DNA from: Chitinophaga ginsengisoli
Lineage (GTDB): Bacteria > Bacteroidota > Bacteroidia > Chitinophagales > Chitinophagaceae
NCBI RefSeq assembly: GCF_003014595.1
Contig: NZ_PYGK01000009.1
Location: forward strand, 244,482-308,481
DNA length: 64,000 bases
Reading direction: 5' to 3'
Under the pieces are notes generated by a model. That model worked only from the letters and a program-made list of their open reading frames with translations, had not been told where the DNA came from and ran no database searches. Of the stretch, positions 44,801-54,300 are shown piece by piece. The first letter of the stretch is position 1, and every line of letters starts with the position of its first letter. Made by a program: the position numbers and the translations under genes.

Positions 44801-45142
44801 CGGGTCGCCAACGAAACACAATCGTATGAGGAGACATTGGAAAAAGCATATGCAGTGATCATGATTGGAGGAATTGGAGGTACTTATGTATCTTACATGA
44901 AGGCGGAAGCAGCCGGCATACCCGTCATTCCTATTGCTTCAACAGGTGGAGACGCCGCCAAAGCATATGGCTTGATAAAACAACACAAGCGACTTCATCC
45001 CGATGTACTGGATGAACTGGATACCCCTTTGAACAATAAGGATGATGCGGAAAGAATTGCCAAAGCAATTTGTAAATTACTGGATGAGGGATTTAATACA
45101 TATCTTGATGAATCCGCACTTGATGAAGCAGTACTTGTCTGA
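41819..45142 (+). CDS. Multidomain protein: two degenerate caspase-like domains and a C-terminal SLOG domain
   Basis: A 1107-residue protein translationally coupled to the vWA gene. Residues about 30-125 are a helical module (LIQLAAFPVAVTVHLLYQIW) resembling one seen with caspase and CHAT proteins in filamentous bacteria. Residues 255-480 are a caspase fold (YGIFVGINNYAD, FYFSGHSS with His336), but the site expected to read DxCHSG is DTHGGS (389-394), so the catalytic Cys is lost. A further alpha/beta part (505-640) is unassigned. Residues 652-875 repeat the caspase start (WALIIGISNYSHLPGL) but have VYVCGYA and AFAEYTP at the active-site positions, also inactive. Residues about 910-1095 are a SLOG/LOG-like Rossmann domain (VIVGSGKS, GYGIITGGWPGVDAVAAEAY, IMIGGIGGT). 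It probably senses a nucleotide signal and serves as a scaffold. Confidence 0.75.
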   Translation: MSNNGHHQEARETIQSFTNRYAPLYPNGDHVELIQLAAFPVAVTVHLLYQIWANFGTFVKNGISCKIDALAVNDCIQSNLFRQTGPDLFEMDTDVRQCLLADLRINRGTPFVKEELAAFLYQYSRQNTQGSAWRNYYDAQQWTAIMEVDEKAAAEQILSSLAQELQKKNTSRGLGIVNLIAALEKDNKQFSGLLKNALNKPDAIQTEPGTVTSKRIVLTDEVIEGRTPVRINLPPSLSNRLKKVVKGSEAHNTLGRAYGIFVGINNYADKQFNLHESVGDARKMVNTLISRQLLESENASLILDRNATRGNVVNSFLEILLAAKSEDTVLFYFSGHSSNKQTDSALFFHDLERTSEYTSSVQNGILTDFEFKEMVKTAPNNPTIVLILDTHGGSRNWLDENNPKHISIMATHLEEMCYELAGVGGMLTEAITQCLNKQPAISYIDLYQSVLNRFLAFAHDGNAWQTPLFIVHKDHWNDVFLSKTAETPNATPRSQKTYEYLQTRDTIQCLYYSKTEQGAFTFYNQIKFALHEKRVDFEQLDTWAAIDKSFSVHNRFPDMIFIALKESMYATEPKYNIEKLLTIAEAMQIPVYFILEDKSPHDPGVYKSYPLLPADEKPVMSEDDITKLIGELETITAPLTEFLQPKKEEDETWALIIGISNYSHLPGLPAGVQNARRFSEWVSGSLKTKVSQENCYTFISDAGSIDKAAIEEALVRLVRDHEMVKNRRVLYVYVCGYAINQADGFLLCLDSWSERNTSPAIDITAYILAFSYAKFSKVIAFAEYTPIDTAALRDTGIISSPFVTPPVTPDPAPTCFFKVPLEYNDNDSPTGKNSIVLDGLDGEARYNTAILGIDTNIITSESFTAYLHKRVRPNAEHPELISKNTSSEDFVIADLDPSFIPADNTHTFKQKWVVIVGSGKSRLSQPEWMMSRALARELARSGYGIITGGWPGVDAVAAEAYAGQLEEDKIIDDGYLVQVVLEDQVPAYPGGLIERVANETQSYEETLEKAYAVIMIGGIGGTYVSYMKAEAAGIPVIPIASTGGDAAKAYGLIKQHKRLHPDVLDELDTPLNNKDDAERIAKAICKLLDEGFNTYLDESALDEAVLV

Positions 45143-45433
45143 GGACCGATCATTTTTACAAGTCCAGCTCACGTCCAGTGCTAAGCCGTACTTACTATAC
45201 CCCTTCCCCCTGTTTTCGGGCATATAAAGACTAGTTTTCTATCTATCTCTACATAGAAACACGGCATACACTCTCCAACGGAAGACATTAACAGCAATAA
45301 AAATGGGTAAAAGAAGGCGAAATTTGACAGGAAAGTATTAGTAGGGCATAGTTATCCATCCGGAGGCCAGATCTCCGTTATTGGGGCTTACAAATGTCAT
45401 TCAGGTGAAGTGCTTCGTGGCGCTATTGACGCG
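45143..45433. other. Gap with possible gene remnant
   Basis: A 291-base convergent gap after the cassette. A 46-codon stretch without a start codon (about 45309-45448, plus strand) reads like the end of a small protein (GHSYPSGGQISVIGAYKCHSG) and could be a decayed gene, but the evidence is weak. Confidence 0.2.
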
Positions 45434-46351
45434 TCAATGATCTGTTAGTGCCAGTAGCTGCGGAAGATCGGTCGCTAAGAGAGAAGTTCTTAAACGGGGT
45501 ATAACATCATCTTTAACAAACAGTACATTATCGAAACGCTCAATAGCATATCCCGGATACACAGGAATGATCTTCAACATCGGCGCCTTATTCTTGTACT
45601 CGCGCCTCATCTTCTCCACTTGTTCTACCGGAGGAAGCACCGCAATAACATCCAATGCATACCCCTGTTTATTCGCAGACGCTGACAATTCTCCATTCAC
45701 CTGTATACACGGCTGCACTTCCAGCAAAACGATCCTAATTCCCTTACGGGCAGCACAAGGATCTTGTATTGCATTTATACTAAGTGTCGCGGCTGTCAAC
45801 TGCGCTCCTTTCTTGATAGTTATAGTCTCAGAAGCAACTACCTGCGCAGCACTTCTCTCAAAGTTTGCAGACACTACCATCGCTTTAATAGTAAAATGCG
45901 TCACACCTTTAGGTGCATAAACCGTACTCTCAGAAAGATCAACATGAACACCACGCTCATCTTCCCTGATCACCGGTGTACCTGATAACAGGTGCTCGTG
46001 CCCCGAAACCACATTAAACCTGAACCCTTCAAACACCTGCATATTGCTCACCGTCAATCGCCGCTCGCCTACTCCATAATACCTGTCGCTACACATGATC
46101 CCCGCCAGCGTCTTATTCAATCGCGGAATAAGATCACTGTCATAATACCGATGCAACTCAGTATACAATGCACGACGTAATAACGCCGCTCCCTTACTCG
46201 CCGTACCGAAATCTTTCGCAGCTAACTTAGTGGCAGCCGTCTGCCTCACATACAGGGGCCTTTTTCGTGTGAAATATTCTCCATTCCTCCGATACCCGAC
46301 CCTATCGCCGAGCGGCCCCGTAAATGGGAGAATACCTTTTTGTCTTGCCAT
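45434..46351 (-). CDS. DUF6266-like hypothetical protein
   Basis: A 305-residue protein starting at ATG 46351 (MARQKGILPFTGPLGDRVGY); the frame opens 21 bases earlier. The N-terminal MARQKGI...FTGxLG...Y pattern followed by FTRKRP is that of the DUF6266 family, found in many copies in Bacteroidota and of unknown function. The rest is beta-rich with no catalytic motif or membrane segment. It is convergent with the conflict cassette and shows no sign of being part of it. Confidence 0.6.
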   Translation of the reverse strand: MARQKGILPFTGPLGDRVGYRRNGEYFTRKRPLYVRQTAATKLAAKDFGTASKGAALLRRALYTELHRYYDSDLIPRLNKTLAGIMCSDRYYGVGERRLTVSNMQVFEGFRFNVVSGHEHLLSGTPVIREDERGVHVDLSESTVYAPKGVTHFTIKAMVVSANFERSAAQVVASETITIKKGAQLTAATLSINAIQDPCAARKGIRIVLLEVQPCIQVNGELSASANKQGYALDVIAVLPPVEQVEKMRREYKNKAPMLKIIPVYPGYAIERFDNVLFVKDDVIPRLRTSLLATDLPQLLALTDH

Positions 46352-46514
46352 AATCGTAAATTTTATCTTCAAATTAACGAAATATTAGCTGCGTTCAAGT
46401 GGCCATATGTCTTTATTTTCAACATTTTATATACAATACTGCAACAAGGCCAGACTATATATTAATTTTATATTAATACTCCCCCTTTCCCTGGCATCTC
46501 CGGACGCCAGCCCA

Positions 46515-46522
46515 TAAGTTTG
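46515..46522 (+). promoter_or_regulatory. -7 promoter box of the metallophosphoesterase gene
   Basis: TAAGTTTG, a perfect TAnnTTTG match, 22 bases before the ATG at 46545. Confidence 0.55.
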
Positions 46523-46544
46523 CAATAGCTCAAAATCACATGAT

Positions 46545-47486
46545 ATGGATCGTCGCTCATTATTGAAAAACCTGGGCCTAGGTGCACTGATCGGTGCATT
46601 GCCTGGTACCCGGGTATTAGCTGCCGCTACAGAAAGCATCATCAAACCTAAGAAAAGAGTATTGCGTTTCGCCCACCTGACAGACGTACACCTTGAACCT
46701 GAAATGAAAGCGCCCGAAGGACTAGCCAAATGTCTCCATCATATACAGTCACAAAAAGACGCACCGGTTTTTATCATGAATACCGGCGACTGTATCATGG
46801 ATGCACTGAAAGAACCTAAAGACCGCGTAGAAGTACAGTGGAATCTCTGGCATGGACTGATGAAAAGTGACAACAGCCTGCCGATCGAATATTGTATCGG
46901 CAATCACGATATCTGGGGCGCCGGACAAACAACCGATCCCCTCTACGGGAAGAAATACTCCCTGGAAATGATGCGCCTGGAAAAACCTTACCGCAGCTTT
47001 GATAAAGCCGGCTGGCACTTCATCATCCTCGACAGCATCCAGCCTAAAAACGACGGTAGCTGGTATACCTGCAAGCTGGATGATGAACAGTTCGACTGGC
47101 TGGAAAAAGATCTTGCTGCCAACACCAAGCTACCCGTTATCATATTCTCACACGTACCTATCGTATCAGCAGCCACAGTAGTGGTCGATAATAAATTCAA
47201 AGAAAACAGCGGCTATGAGCTTGGCGTCGGTTCCATGCACACAGATGCCGCCCGCCTTGTAGCGTTATTTGATCAGCATCCGAACATCAAACTGTGTATG
47301 AGTGGGCACATCCATCTCTATGAGCAGGTATTGTACAATGGCGTCACCTATATCAGTAATGGGGCTGTAAGCGGCAACTGGTGGAAAGGTGTCAGGTACC
47401 GCACGGAAAATGGTTACGCCATGGTAAATCTCTATGATGATGGCAGCTTTGAGAATGAATATATCCCCTATGGATGGACCGTCTAA
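46545..47486 (+). CDS. Calcineurin-like metallophosphoesterase with Tat-type signal
   Basis: A 313-residue phosphoesterase. The N-terminus MDRRSLLKNLGLGALIGALP has a twin-arginine motif and hydrophobic stretch ending in an AxA site, so export by Tat is likely. The five metal-binding motifs are in order: HLTDVHLE, NTGDCIMD, GNHDIWG, FSHVP and SGHIHLYE. It should hydrolyse phosphodiesters or monoesters in the periplasm; the substrate cannot be told. The stop overlaps the convergent small gene at 47483 by four bases. Confidence 0.9.
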   Translation: MDRRSLLKNLGLGALIGALPGTRVLAAATESIIKPKKRVLRFAHLTDVHLEPEMKAPEGLAKCLHHIQSQKDAPVFIMNTGDCIMDALKEPKDRVEVQWNLWHGLMKSDNSLPIEYCIGNHDIWGAGQTTDPLYGKKYSLEMMRLEKPYRSFDKAGWHFIILDSIQPKNDGSWYTCKLDDEQFDWLEKDLAANTKLPVIIFSHVPIVSAATVVVDNKFKENSGYELGVGSMHTDAARLVALFDQHPNIKLCMSGHIHLYEQVLYNGVTYISNGAVSGNWWKGVRYRTENGYAMVNLYDDGSFENEYIPYGWTV

Positions 47487-47677
47487 GCCTTACGGCGCTT
47501 CTCGTCGGCTTTATCTTTCTCGTCATACTCATTCTCATCATACCCTTCCAGGGTATTGTTCTTATCGTCATTGAACTCCTTCTTGGGAGCCGCTTTGGCA
47601 ACTGACGTGGCGCCGGCGTTCTTACGTTTTACCTGTTTGATCGCCCGCCGCTCGTTAGTGGATTTCCTGATCGTCAT
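47483..47677 (-). CDS. Small charged hypothetical protein
   Basis: A 64-residue, very polar protein from ATG 47677 (MTIRKSTNERRAIKQVKRKN): a basic first half and an acidic second half (GYDENEYDEKDKADEKRRKA), probably disordered. A longer frame opens at 47806, but the upstream part shows no protein-like pattern. Its compact start and clean codon use make it a likely real gene. No family recognised. Confidence 0.5.
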   Translation of the reverse strand: MTIRKSTNERRAIKQVKRKNAGATSVAKAAPKKEFNDDKNNTLEGYDENEYDEKDKADEKRRKA

Positions 47678-47845
47678 ATCAATACGTTTATCAATAGAAA
47701 TACAAAAATGCTGCCGGGGCAGTAACGAAACGTAACTTTTAATACACATCACCTGACTATCCGGCACATGTAGCCATAAGGACAAATACCGGACGGGACT
47801 AAACATCCTCTCCGGTGTTTGTATTGAATTCCTTAACTTTATTGT

Positions 47846-48724
47846 ATGGCTGGTAAAATAGAACGTTCCGTATCAGAATTTAATAATGAGCTGAAGCTGA
47901 AAGGCTTCAACGTCTGGCAGATTGAAAGCGACACTAATGCGACTAAAATCTACAGCAGGAAGGACTTTTATAAAATCTGTCTGACTACAGGAAGAAGCAT
48001 CATCCATTATGCAGATCGTAGTTTTGAACAGGAAGGAACAGTCTTATTCTTTGGAAATCCGCATGTGCCTTACTCCTGGGAAACCCTTTCGACCACTTAT
48101 GTTGGTTATACCGTTCTTTTTTCTGAAGACTTTCTCAAGCAATCGGAGCGCTCGGAAAGCCTGCAGCAATCGCCATTATTTAAAATCGGCGGTACACCTA
48201 TATTTAAGATCACAGAGTCGCAGCGGCTGTTTTTAAATGGCATCTTCCAGAAGATGATAGAAGAGCAGCAAACGGATTACGTGTACAAAGACGATTTGAT
48301 GCGTAACTATATCAATCTGATCATTCACGAGGCCCTGAAATTACAGCCTTCAGAGCATTTCGACCAGCATAAGAACGCGCTGACCCGTATTACATCAGTA
48401 TTCCTGGAATTGCTGGAACGCCAGTTCCCTATAGAAACAGCAGACCGCCCCTTAACACTCAAGACAGCCAACGATTATGCGAGCGAACTCGCCATCCATG
48501 TGAACTACCTCAATAAAGCCGTAAAAGAAACAACCGGTAAATCGACAACAACGCACATCGCCGAGCGCATCTCCCGTGAAGCAAAGGCCTTATTACAGCA
48601 TACAGACTGGAATGTGGCGGAGATTGCCTATGCACTCGGATTTGAATATCCTACCTATTTTAACAACTTCTTCAAAAAACAAACAGGCAATAAGCCCTCC
48701 GCTTTCAGAGGCGCTGTCATTTGA
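47846..48724 (+). CDS. AraC family transcriptional regulator
   Basis: A 292-residue regulator: cupin-like N-terminal half and a C-terminal double HTH (YALGFEYPTYFNNFFKKQTG). It shares long stretches with the AraC protein at 6551-7441, including LELLERQFP and HVNYLNKAVK, so the two are paralogues. It precedes an acetyltransferase and an SDR gene on the same strand and is likely their regulator. Confidence 0.9.
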   Translation: MAGKIERSVSEFNNELKLKGFNVWQIESDTNATKIYSRKDFYKICLTTGRSIIHYADRSFEQEGTVLFFGNPHVPYSWETLSTTYVGYTVLFSEDFLKQSERSESLQQSPLFKIGGTPIFKITESQRLFLNGIFQKMIEEQQTDYVYKDDLMRNYINLIIHEALKLQPSEHFDQHKNALTRITSVFLELLERQFPIETADRPLTLKTANDYASELAIHVNYLNKAVKETTGKSTTTHIAERISREAKALLQHTDWNVAEIAYALGFEYPTYFNNFFKKQTGNKPSAFRGAVI

Positions 48725-48787
48725 AATCCTTAATCATTGGATTGAAATTCATTAGCTGTAAAGTACCTATTGACGGAACTTTGTGGC

Positions 48788-49345
48788 ATGAAAGACATCT
48801 TCCATAGACTAAGAGCAGGTGAACTGGTAGCACTTCAGGATCCTGAATTTCACCGGGTAGATGAGGTTGTTACCCGTACACTCGCATTGTCTCCCGCATT
48901 GAACGCCGCTACAAGCATTGACGAAGTACGCGGCAGGTTGAGTGAGATCATTGGCTCACAACTCGACAAAAGCACCACTGTCTTTGCACCGTTTTACACC
49001 AATTTTGGCCGTTTCATCAGTATCGGCAAAGATGTATTTATCAATCACGCCTGCACCTTCCTGGATATGGGCGGCATCACCCTTGAAGATCATGTACTGC
49101 TCGGACCGAAGGTAAACCTGATCACAGAAAATCATCCTGTCGATCCGGTCACCCGCCGCGGCATGCTGTGCAAACCCATTCTGATCAAACGTAACGCCTG
49201 GATTGGTGCTGGTGCCACTATTCTGCCGGGTGTGACCATCGGTGAGAATGCTGTTGTTGCAGCTGGTGCTGTCGTTGCCAAAAACGTAGCAGCAAACACA
49301 ATTGTAGGCGGTGTGCCCGCAAAGCTTATTAAAACTATCGGCTAA
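48788..49345 (+). CDS. Sugar O-acetyltransferase, left-handed beta-helix type
   Basis: A 185-residue hexapeptide-repeat acetyltransferase of the maltose/galactoside acetyltransferase group. The start region (MKDIFHRLRAGELVALQDPEF) is the Mac-like N-terminal helix pair; the repeats contain FINHACTFLDMG and LITENHPVDP with the catalytic His, then IGAGATILPGVTIGENAVVAAGAV. It should use acetyl-CoA. The frame opens at TTG 48770, but ATG 48788 fits the family and follows a near-consensus -7 box (GAACTTTG), so I use it. Confidence 0.88.
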   Translation: MKDIFHRLRAGELVALQDPEFHRVDEVVTRTLALSPALNAATSIDEVRGRLSEIIGSQLDKSTTVFAPFYTNFGRFISIGKDVFINHACTFLDMGGITLEDHVLLGPKVNLITENHPVDPVTRRGMLCKPILIKRNAWIGAGATILPGVTIGENAVVAAGAVVAKNVAANTIVGGVPAKLIKTIG

Positions 49346-49393
49346 TGATAAACAGGCAATGTACGCTAAACGTAAACAGATAAAGAACATTGT

Positions 49394-50137
49394 ATGATTA
49401 AAGACAAAGTAGTGATCATCACCGGTGCATCATCCGGTATAGGCGAAGAGAGTGCAAAACTACTCGCTGCCAAAGGTGCTAAAGTTGTTTTAGGCGCAAG
49501 ACGCGAGGATAAACTAAAGCAACTGGTAGAGGGAATTCAGAAGACTGGCGGAGAGGCCGTCTATAAGGTAATGGATGTGGTAAACCCTGCAGACAATACA
49601 GCAATTGTCGAACTGGCTCAGAAGACATATGGAAGAGTGGATGTTATCTTCTTAAACGCTGGCATCATGCCCAGTTCTCCACTTTCTGCCTTAAAGACGA
49701 ATGAATGGAACCAAATGGTGGATATCAATATCAAAGGCGTTCTTAATGGTGTTGCAGCCGTACTCCCAGGGTTTATCGCACAAAAGTCCGGGCAGATCCT
49801 CGCTACTTCCTCCGTTGCTGGTTTAAAAGCTTATCCAAATGGTGCAGTGTACGGTGGCACCAAATGGTTTGTCCGCGATTTTATGGAAGTGCTACGCATG
49901 GAGTCTGCACAGGAAGGAACGAATATTCGTACTACGACAATCTATCCTGCTGCCATCAATACCGAGCTGCTGTCCACGATTACCGATGAACGTACTGCTG
50001 CCGGAATGACTTCATTGTATGAGCAATATGGTATTTCAGCGGTAAGGGTGGCCGATATTGTGGCTTATGCCATCGATCAACCGGAAGACACGACAGTGAA
50101 TGAAATTACGATGGGACCATCCAGACAAAGCTGGTAA
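49394..50137 (+). CDS. SDR family NAD(P)-dependent oxidoreductase
   Basis: A 247-residue classical SDR with cofactor motif TGASSGIGEE (10-19), NAGIM, catalytic Ser in ATSSVAG and YGGTK as the Tyr/Lys pair. It resembles the broad YdfG-like group. It follows the acetyltransferase by 48 bases and ends before a strong terminator, closing the AraC-acetyltransferase-SDR group. Substrate unknown. Confidence 0.9.
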   Translation: MIKDKVVIITGASSGIGEESAKLLAAKGAKVVLGARREDKLKQLVEGIQKTGGEAVYKVMDVVNPADNTAIVELAQKTYGRVDVIFLNAGIMPSSPLSALKTNEWNQMVDINIKGVLNGVAAVLPGFIAQKSGQILATSSVAGLKAYPNGAVYGGTKWFVRDFMEVLRMESAQEGTNIRTTTIYPAAINTELLSTITDERTAAGMTSLYEQYGISAVRVADIVAYAIDQPEDTTVNEITMGPSRQSW

Positions 50138-50180
50138 TGGTAAATGATTGCCTGACTTCATCAGGGCTCCGAATAAAGAG

Positions 50181-50222
50181 AGGCTGTCTCATATCAATAA
50201 TGAGACAGTCTCGTCTTTTTTA
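50181..50222 (+). terminator. Intrinsic terminator of the SDR gene
   Basis: Stem CTGTCTCAT / ATGAGACAG (50184-50192 with 50200-50208), loop of 7, followed by TCTCGTCTTTTTT. Confidence 0.85.
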
Positions 50223-50275
50223 AACAACTACCCTGCTTACACGCCATTGGGTCCGGCTATATGCCTTATTCCTGT

Positions 50276-51367
50276 CTAATCTATCCTGATCCCTTCCTTT
50301 ATTTCATCATTCGCATGAACAATCACTCTATCTCCCGGCATCAGGCTGCCAAACACTTCTGACGAATCATTATGATGATTCCCTTCCTGCACATCTATCC
50401 AATGTGTATAGCCTTCCCGCACCGCCACTACATACTTCTTTTCCGTGGAAGTCACTATAGCACTACCTGGTACCACCATGGCCTGTACTGACCCGGTAAC
50501 CGGAATAGTGATCTCCGCATACATCCCAGGCTTTAAAAGATGTTGTACATTCTGTATATCCACTTCCACCGCTTCAGAACGATACCGGTCACTTAATGAC
50601 CCCGCCTGGCGGCTGATCGCTCCTGCGAATATCTTCCCCGGTAGTGCATTTACATGAAAAGATACCTGTCTTGCACCGGAGAGCTGTGCGCTGTATACCT
50701 CCGGAACCTGCACCACCAGACGCAGCCTGTCTTCCTGTTCCAGCATCAGCATTGCACCACCATCGAGTTTTGTTCCCGGCCCTACTAACGCACCCGGATG
50801 TACGTTACGTTCTGTGATCACGCCATCAAATGGTGCAGTCACCGTCAGATAGCTCCTCGTAGCTTCCAGCGCCCTGAAATTCGCCAGTTCACTGTTCATA
50901 ATAGCGCTGTCTGCCGCCATACGGGCATTAGCTACTTCTACATCATGCGCGGAAATAGTACCCGGTGTTTCACTGACAGCCAGCGTACGCTCGTAATTAT
51001 CTTTCGACGCAGCAAATACCGCCCTGGCCTGCAAATACTTCGACTGTGCAGCGAAGTACTGCTGAATGATCTCTGGTGCATCCAGGGTGATCAACACCTC
51101 TCCTTTATGCACCACGCTGCCCCTGTCAACCGCCACGGTTTTTACGAAACCATTGACCCTTGGATAAATACTCACCCGCTGATAGGCCTCCAGCACCGCA
51201 GGCAATTGTATGCTGGATGAAAGTGGTTCATGAATAACGGTGGCCAGTTCATACTTCCTGTCCTTATCTTTCCTGGCAGCTTCTTTCTTTTGAGGCGCCT
51301 TTTCATGACAGGCGGTGAACAAGGCTGCCAACAGGCATATGGTGAACAGATACTTAAACATGTACAT
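50276..51367 (-). CDS. RND efflux periplasmic adaptor subunit, lipoprotein
   Basis: A 363-residue membrane-fusion protein. It starts with a lipoprotein signal (LLAALFTACHEK, lipidated Cys about 20), then the barrel-sandwich half-motif AVLEAYQRVSIYPRVNGFV, a coiled-coil hairpin (about 100-170), the second lipoyl half (TVTAPFDGVITERNVHPGALV) and a beta-barrel. It links the RND pump to TolC. Its first codons overlap the end of the RND gene by 14 bases (8 if ATG 51361 is used). Last gene of the efflux operon. Confidence 0.9.
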   Translation of the reverse strand: MYMFKYLFTICLLAALFTACHEKAPQKKEAARKDKDRKYELATVIHEPLSSSIQLPAVLEAYQRVSIYPRVNGFVKTVAVDRGSVVHKGEVLITLDAPEIIQQYFAAQSKYLQARAVFAASKDNYERTLAVSETPGTISAHDVEVANARMAADSAIMNSELANFRALEATRSYLTVTAPFDGVITERNVHPGALVGPGTKLDGGAMLMLEQEDRLRLVVQVPEVYSAQLSGARQVSFHVNALPGKIFAGAISRQAGSLSDRYRSEAVEVDIQNVQHLLKPGMYAEITIPVTGSVQAMVVPGSAIVTSTEKKYVVAVREGYTHWIDVQEGNHHNDSSEVFGSLMPGDRVIVHANDEIKEGIRID

Positions 51368-54300
51368 GATTGGTCGCTATTTTAGGTTCCTTTAATTTTT
51401 TTACTGGCATCAGTGACGGATCGTCATAAGATGCTTTCCGCTGAATGGCAGCATATACCAGTGGTAAGATGAGCAGGGCCGCCAATGTAGAGGCTATCAA
51501 TCCTCCTATCACCGCCCGTCCTAAGGGTGCCGTCTGATCGCCCGATTCACCCAGTCCTGTGGCCATCGGCACCATACCTGCTATCATCGCCAGACTGGTC
51601 ATCAGGATGGGGCGCAAACGGATACCCGCACTGACAATAGCCGCTTTATAGGCATCCCGGTACTCCAGCCGGAGCTTCTCCGCATTGGTCACGATCAGGA
51701 TCGCATTCGCCACTGATACCCCTGTGGACATGATCATGCCCATATATGATTGCAGGTTCAGCGTTGCGCCCGTCAACAGCAACATGATCAATGCCCCAGC
51801 TATTACCGCAGGCATCGTTACCAGCACCACAAAACTTAGCTTGAACGACTGGTAGTTAGCCGCCAGCAATAAGAAGATCACCGCAATAGCCAGCATCAGC
51901 CCGTTCTGTAAACTGGACAAGGTCTCTACCAGCAAGCTGGAACTACCTTTCAGCTCTACCTTCACCCCCCTCGGCGGCTCTCCCATTTCTTTGATGGCCG
52001 TCTGCACCACCTTCGTAGCTGCACCCAGATCTTTCCCGGTAATATTAGCACTGACAGTCACAAAACGTCTTGTCCCCGCACGATCAAATTCTCCCGGCAT
52101 CTCACCATTGGAGAAAGTAGCTACGTCTCCCAACACAGGCCTTGACTGCCCTTTTACCAACGGTATCTCTTTCAGATTATCGATCGTCTGCATGATATAC
52201 TCCGGCACCTGTACCTGCACCTGGTACGTATACGCCACCTTCTCATCCAGCCACTGATTCTTTTCCGTAAAACGGCTGGAAGAAGTAGAAGCCGTCACCG
52301 AACGGGCCACCTGGTACATATTCAGTCCCATCTGTGCTACCTTGAAACGGTCTATATTGATATTGATCACCGGGTAATGCAGTGGCTGCGCGATCTGCAC
52401 ATCCCGCAGGAAATCCACCTCCTTCAGTTTATCTACCAGTTCTCCCGCATACCCCGCTATCTGCTTCATGTCTTTCCCTGCCACCCTTACTTCGATAGGC
52501 GTAGACGCCCCCTGTGCCATAATCTTCTCGGTCATATCCACCGGTTCAAAGCTTACACGCATTTCCGGCATTTTAGCCTTAATACGGGCGCGTAATTCGT
52601 CCTTGAGGGTCTCTATATCAACTTTGTAATCCTCGTTCAGATTGACCTGTAATACTGCTTCATGCGTGCCCGCATTAAACACATACAGGTTACTCGTACC
52701 ATAACTGCTCGGCACCAGTCCCACATATCCGGAGCTGATCGCCACATTACCATTCACAGTACTATCGATCAATGCCAGCACCTGGTGCACTTTCTCTTCC
52801 GTCCGCTCTAACCTTGTGCCATCCGGCTCCTTCAATCTCAGCTGGAATTGCCCGGTATTCACATGCGGCATCAGGTCCTTACCAATAATCATAAAAGCAG
52901 CACCGGCTATGCCGAATGCCAGTATCACATATAGTCCTATCACCAGCCGGGAACGCCGTCCCAGCCATTCCAGCAATGACACAAACCGGTCTTTAAAACG
53001 CTCAAAACCGCCCTTCTTCCCATGATGCATATGGTCATGCCTTACCTGTCTGATCTCGTCCTCATCCAATGCCAGTCCATGATTGAACTTCCCTTCCTTC
53101 AGCCACCAGTTGGACAGCACGGGTACCAGCGACTGTGCCGCAAAATAGGATGCGATCATCGCGAAGCCGATAGACAGCGACAGTGGCAGGAACATCGCCT
53201 TCGGTACACCGGTCATGATAAAGGACGGCGCGAACACCGCCAGTATACACAACAGGATCAGCAGCAAGGGAAACGCGATCTCCTCACTCGCATCATAAAT
53301 AGCCTGCCGCTTGGATTTGCCCATCTCCAGATGCTGGTGAATATTTTCTATCGTCACCGTCGCCTGATCCACCAACACGCCAATCGCTAACGCCAGTCCG
53401 CTCAGTGTCATCAGGTTGATCGTCTGTCCTGCCAGCTTTAATCCTAACACAGCTGCCAGAATAGCAATAGGGATCGTTACCACTACGACCAGGCAACTAC
53501 GCAGATCTCTCAGGAACAACAACACCATCAACCCTGTCAGCAGGGCGCCCAGTAAACCTTCTGTCATCAGGCTTTTCACCGCATTGATCACAAACACAGA
53601 CTGGTCAAACTCATAGGTCACCTTCACATCTTCCGGCAAAAGGCTCTGCATCTCAGGCAACCGCGCTTTCAATTCTTTCACCACATCCCAGGTAGATGCA
53701 TCCGCAGTTTTTACGACAGGAATGTAAACCGATCTTCTGCCATTCACCAGGGCATAATCCACCGTAATATCTGCCGCATCACTCACACGTGCCACGTCCC
53801 GGATAAACACGGTAGAATTGCCGTTGGTCGTAATAGGAATATCCCCGAAATCCTGCACTTCTTTCTCAAGCGAATTGATCGTAGTTACATACATCGTATT
53901 ATTGATGCGGATATTTCCTGAAGGCGTCATCACGTTGTTCTTGGCAATCGCTTCCACTACTTCATCCGCACTCATGTTGTAACTACGCAAACGGTCAGGG
54001 TCCACACTAACGATCACAGAACGGGAGTTCGCACCAAAAGGTGGTGGCGCCGACAATCCGGGTACTGAGCCAAACATCGGCCTGACACGTGTATTCGCCA
54101 GGTCATAAATATCTTTCAATGACCGGTTCGGACAACTGAACACCAACTGCCCCACCGGTAACGACGAAGCATCGAAACGAACCACCTGTGGTGGTAACGC
54201 GCCCGGCGGAAAGAACTTCATCGCCCTGTTCACCTGTAAGGCTACCTGTGCCGATGCCTCCGCCATATCGGTGCTTTCATAAAAAGAGAGCTTGATCATC

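Noticed and set aside
45309..45448. Possible decayed small protein gene
   Set aside because: No start codon, only 46 codons, and no clear homologue recognised; reported only as a low-confidence gap note.
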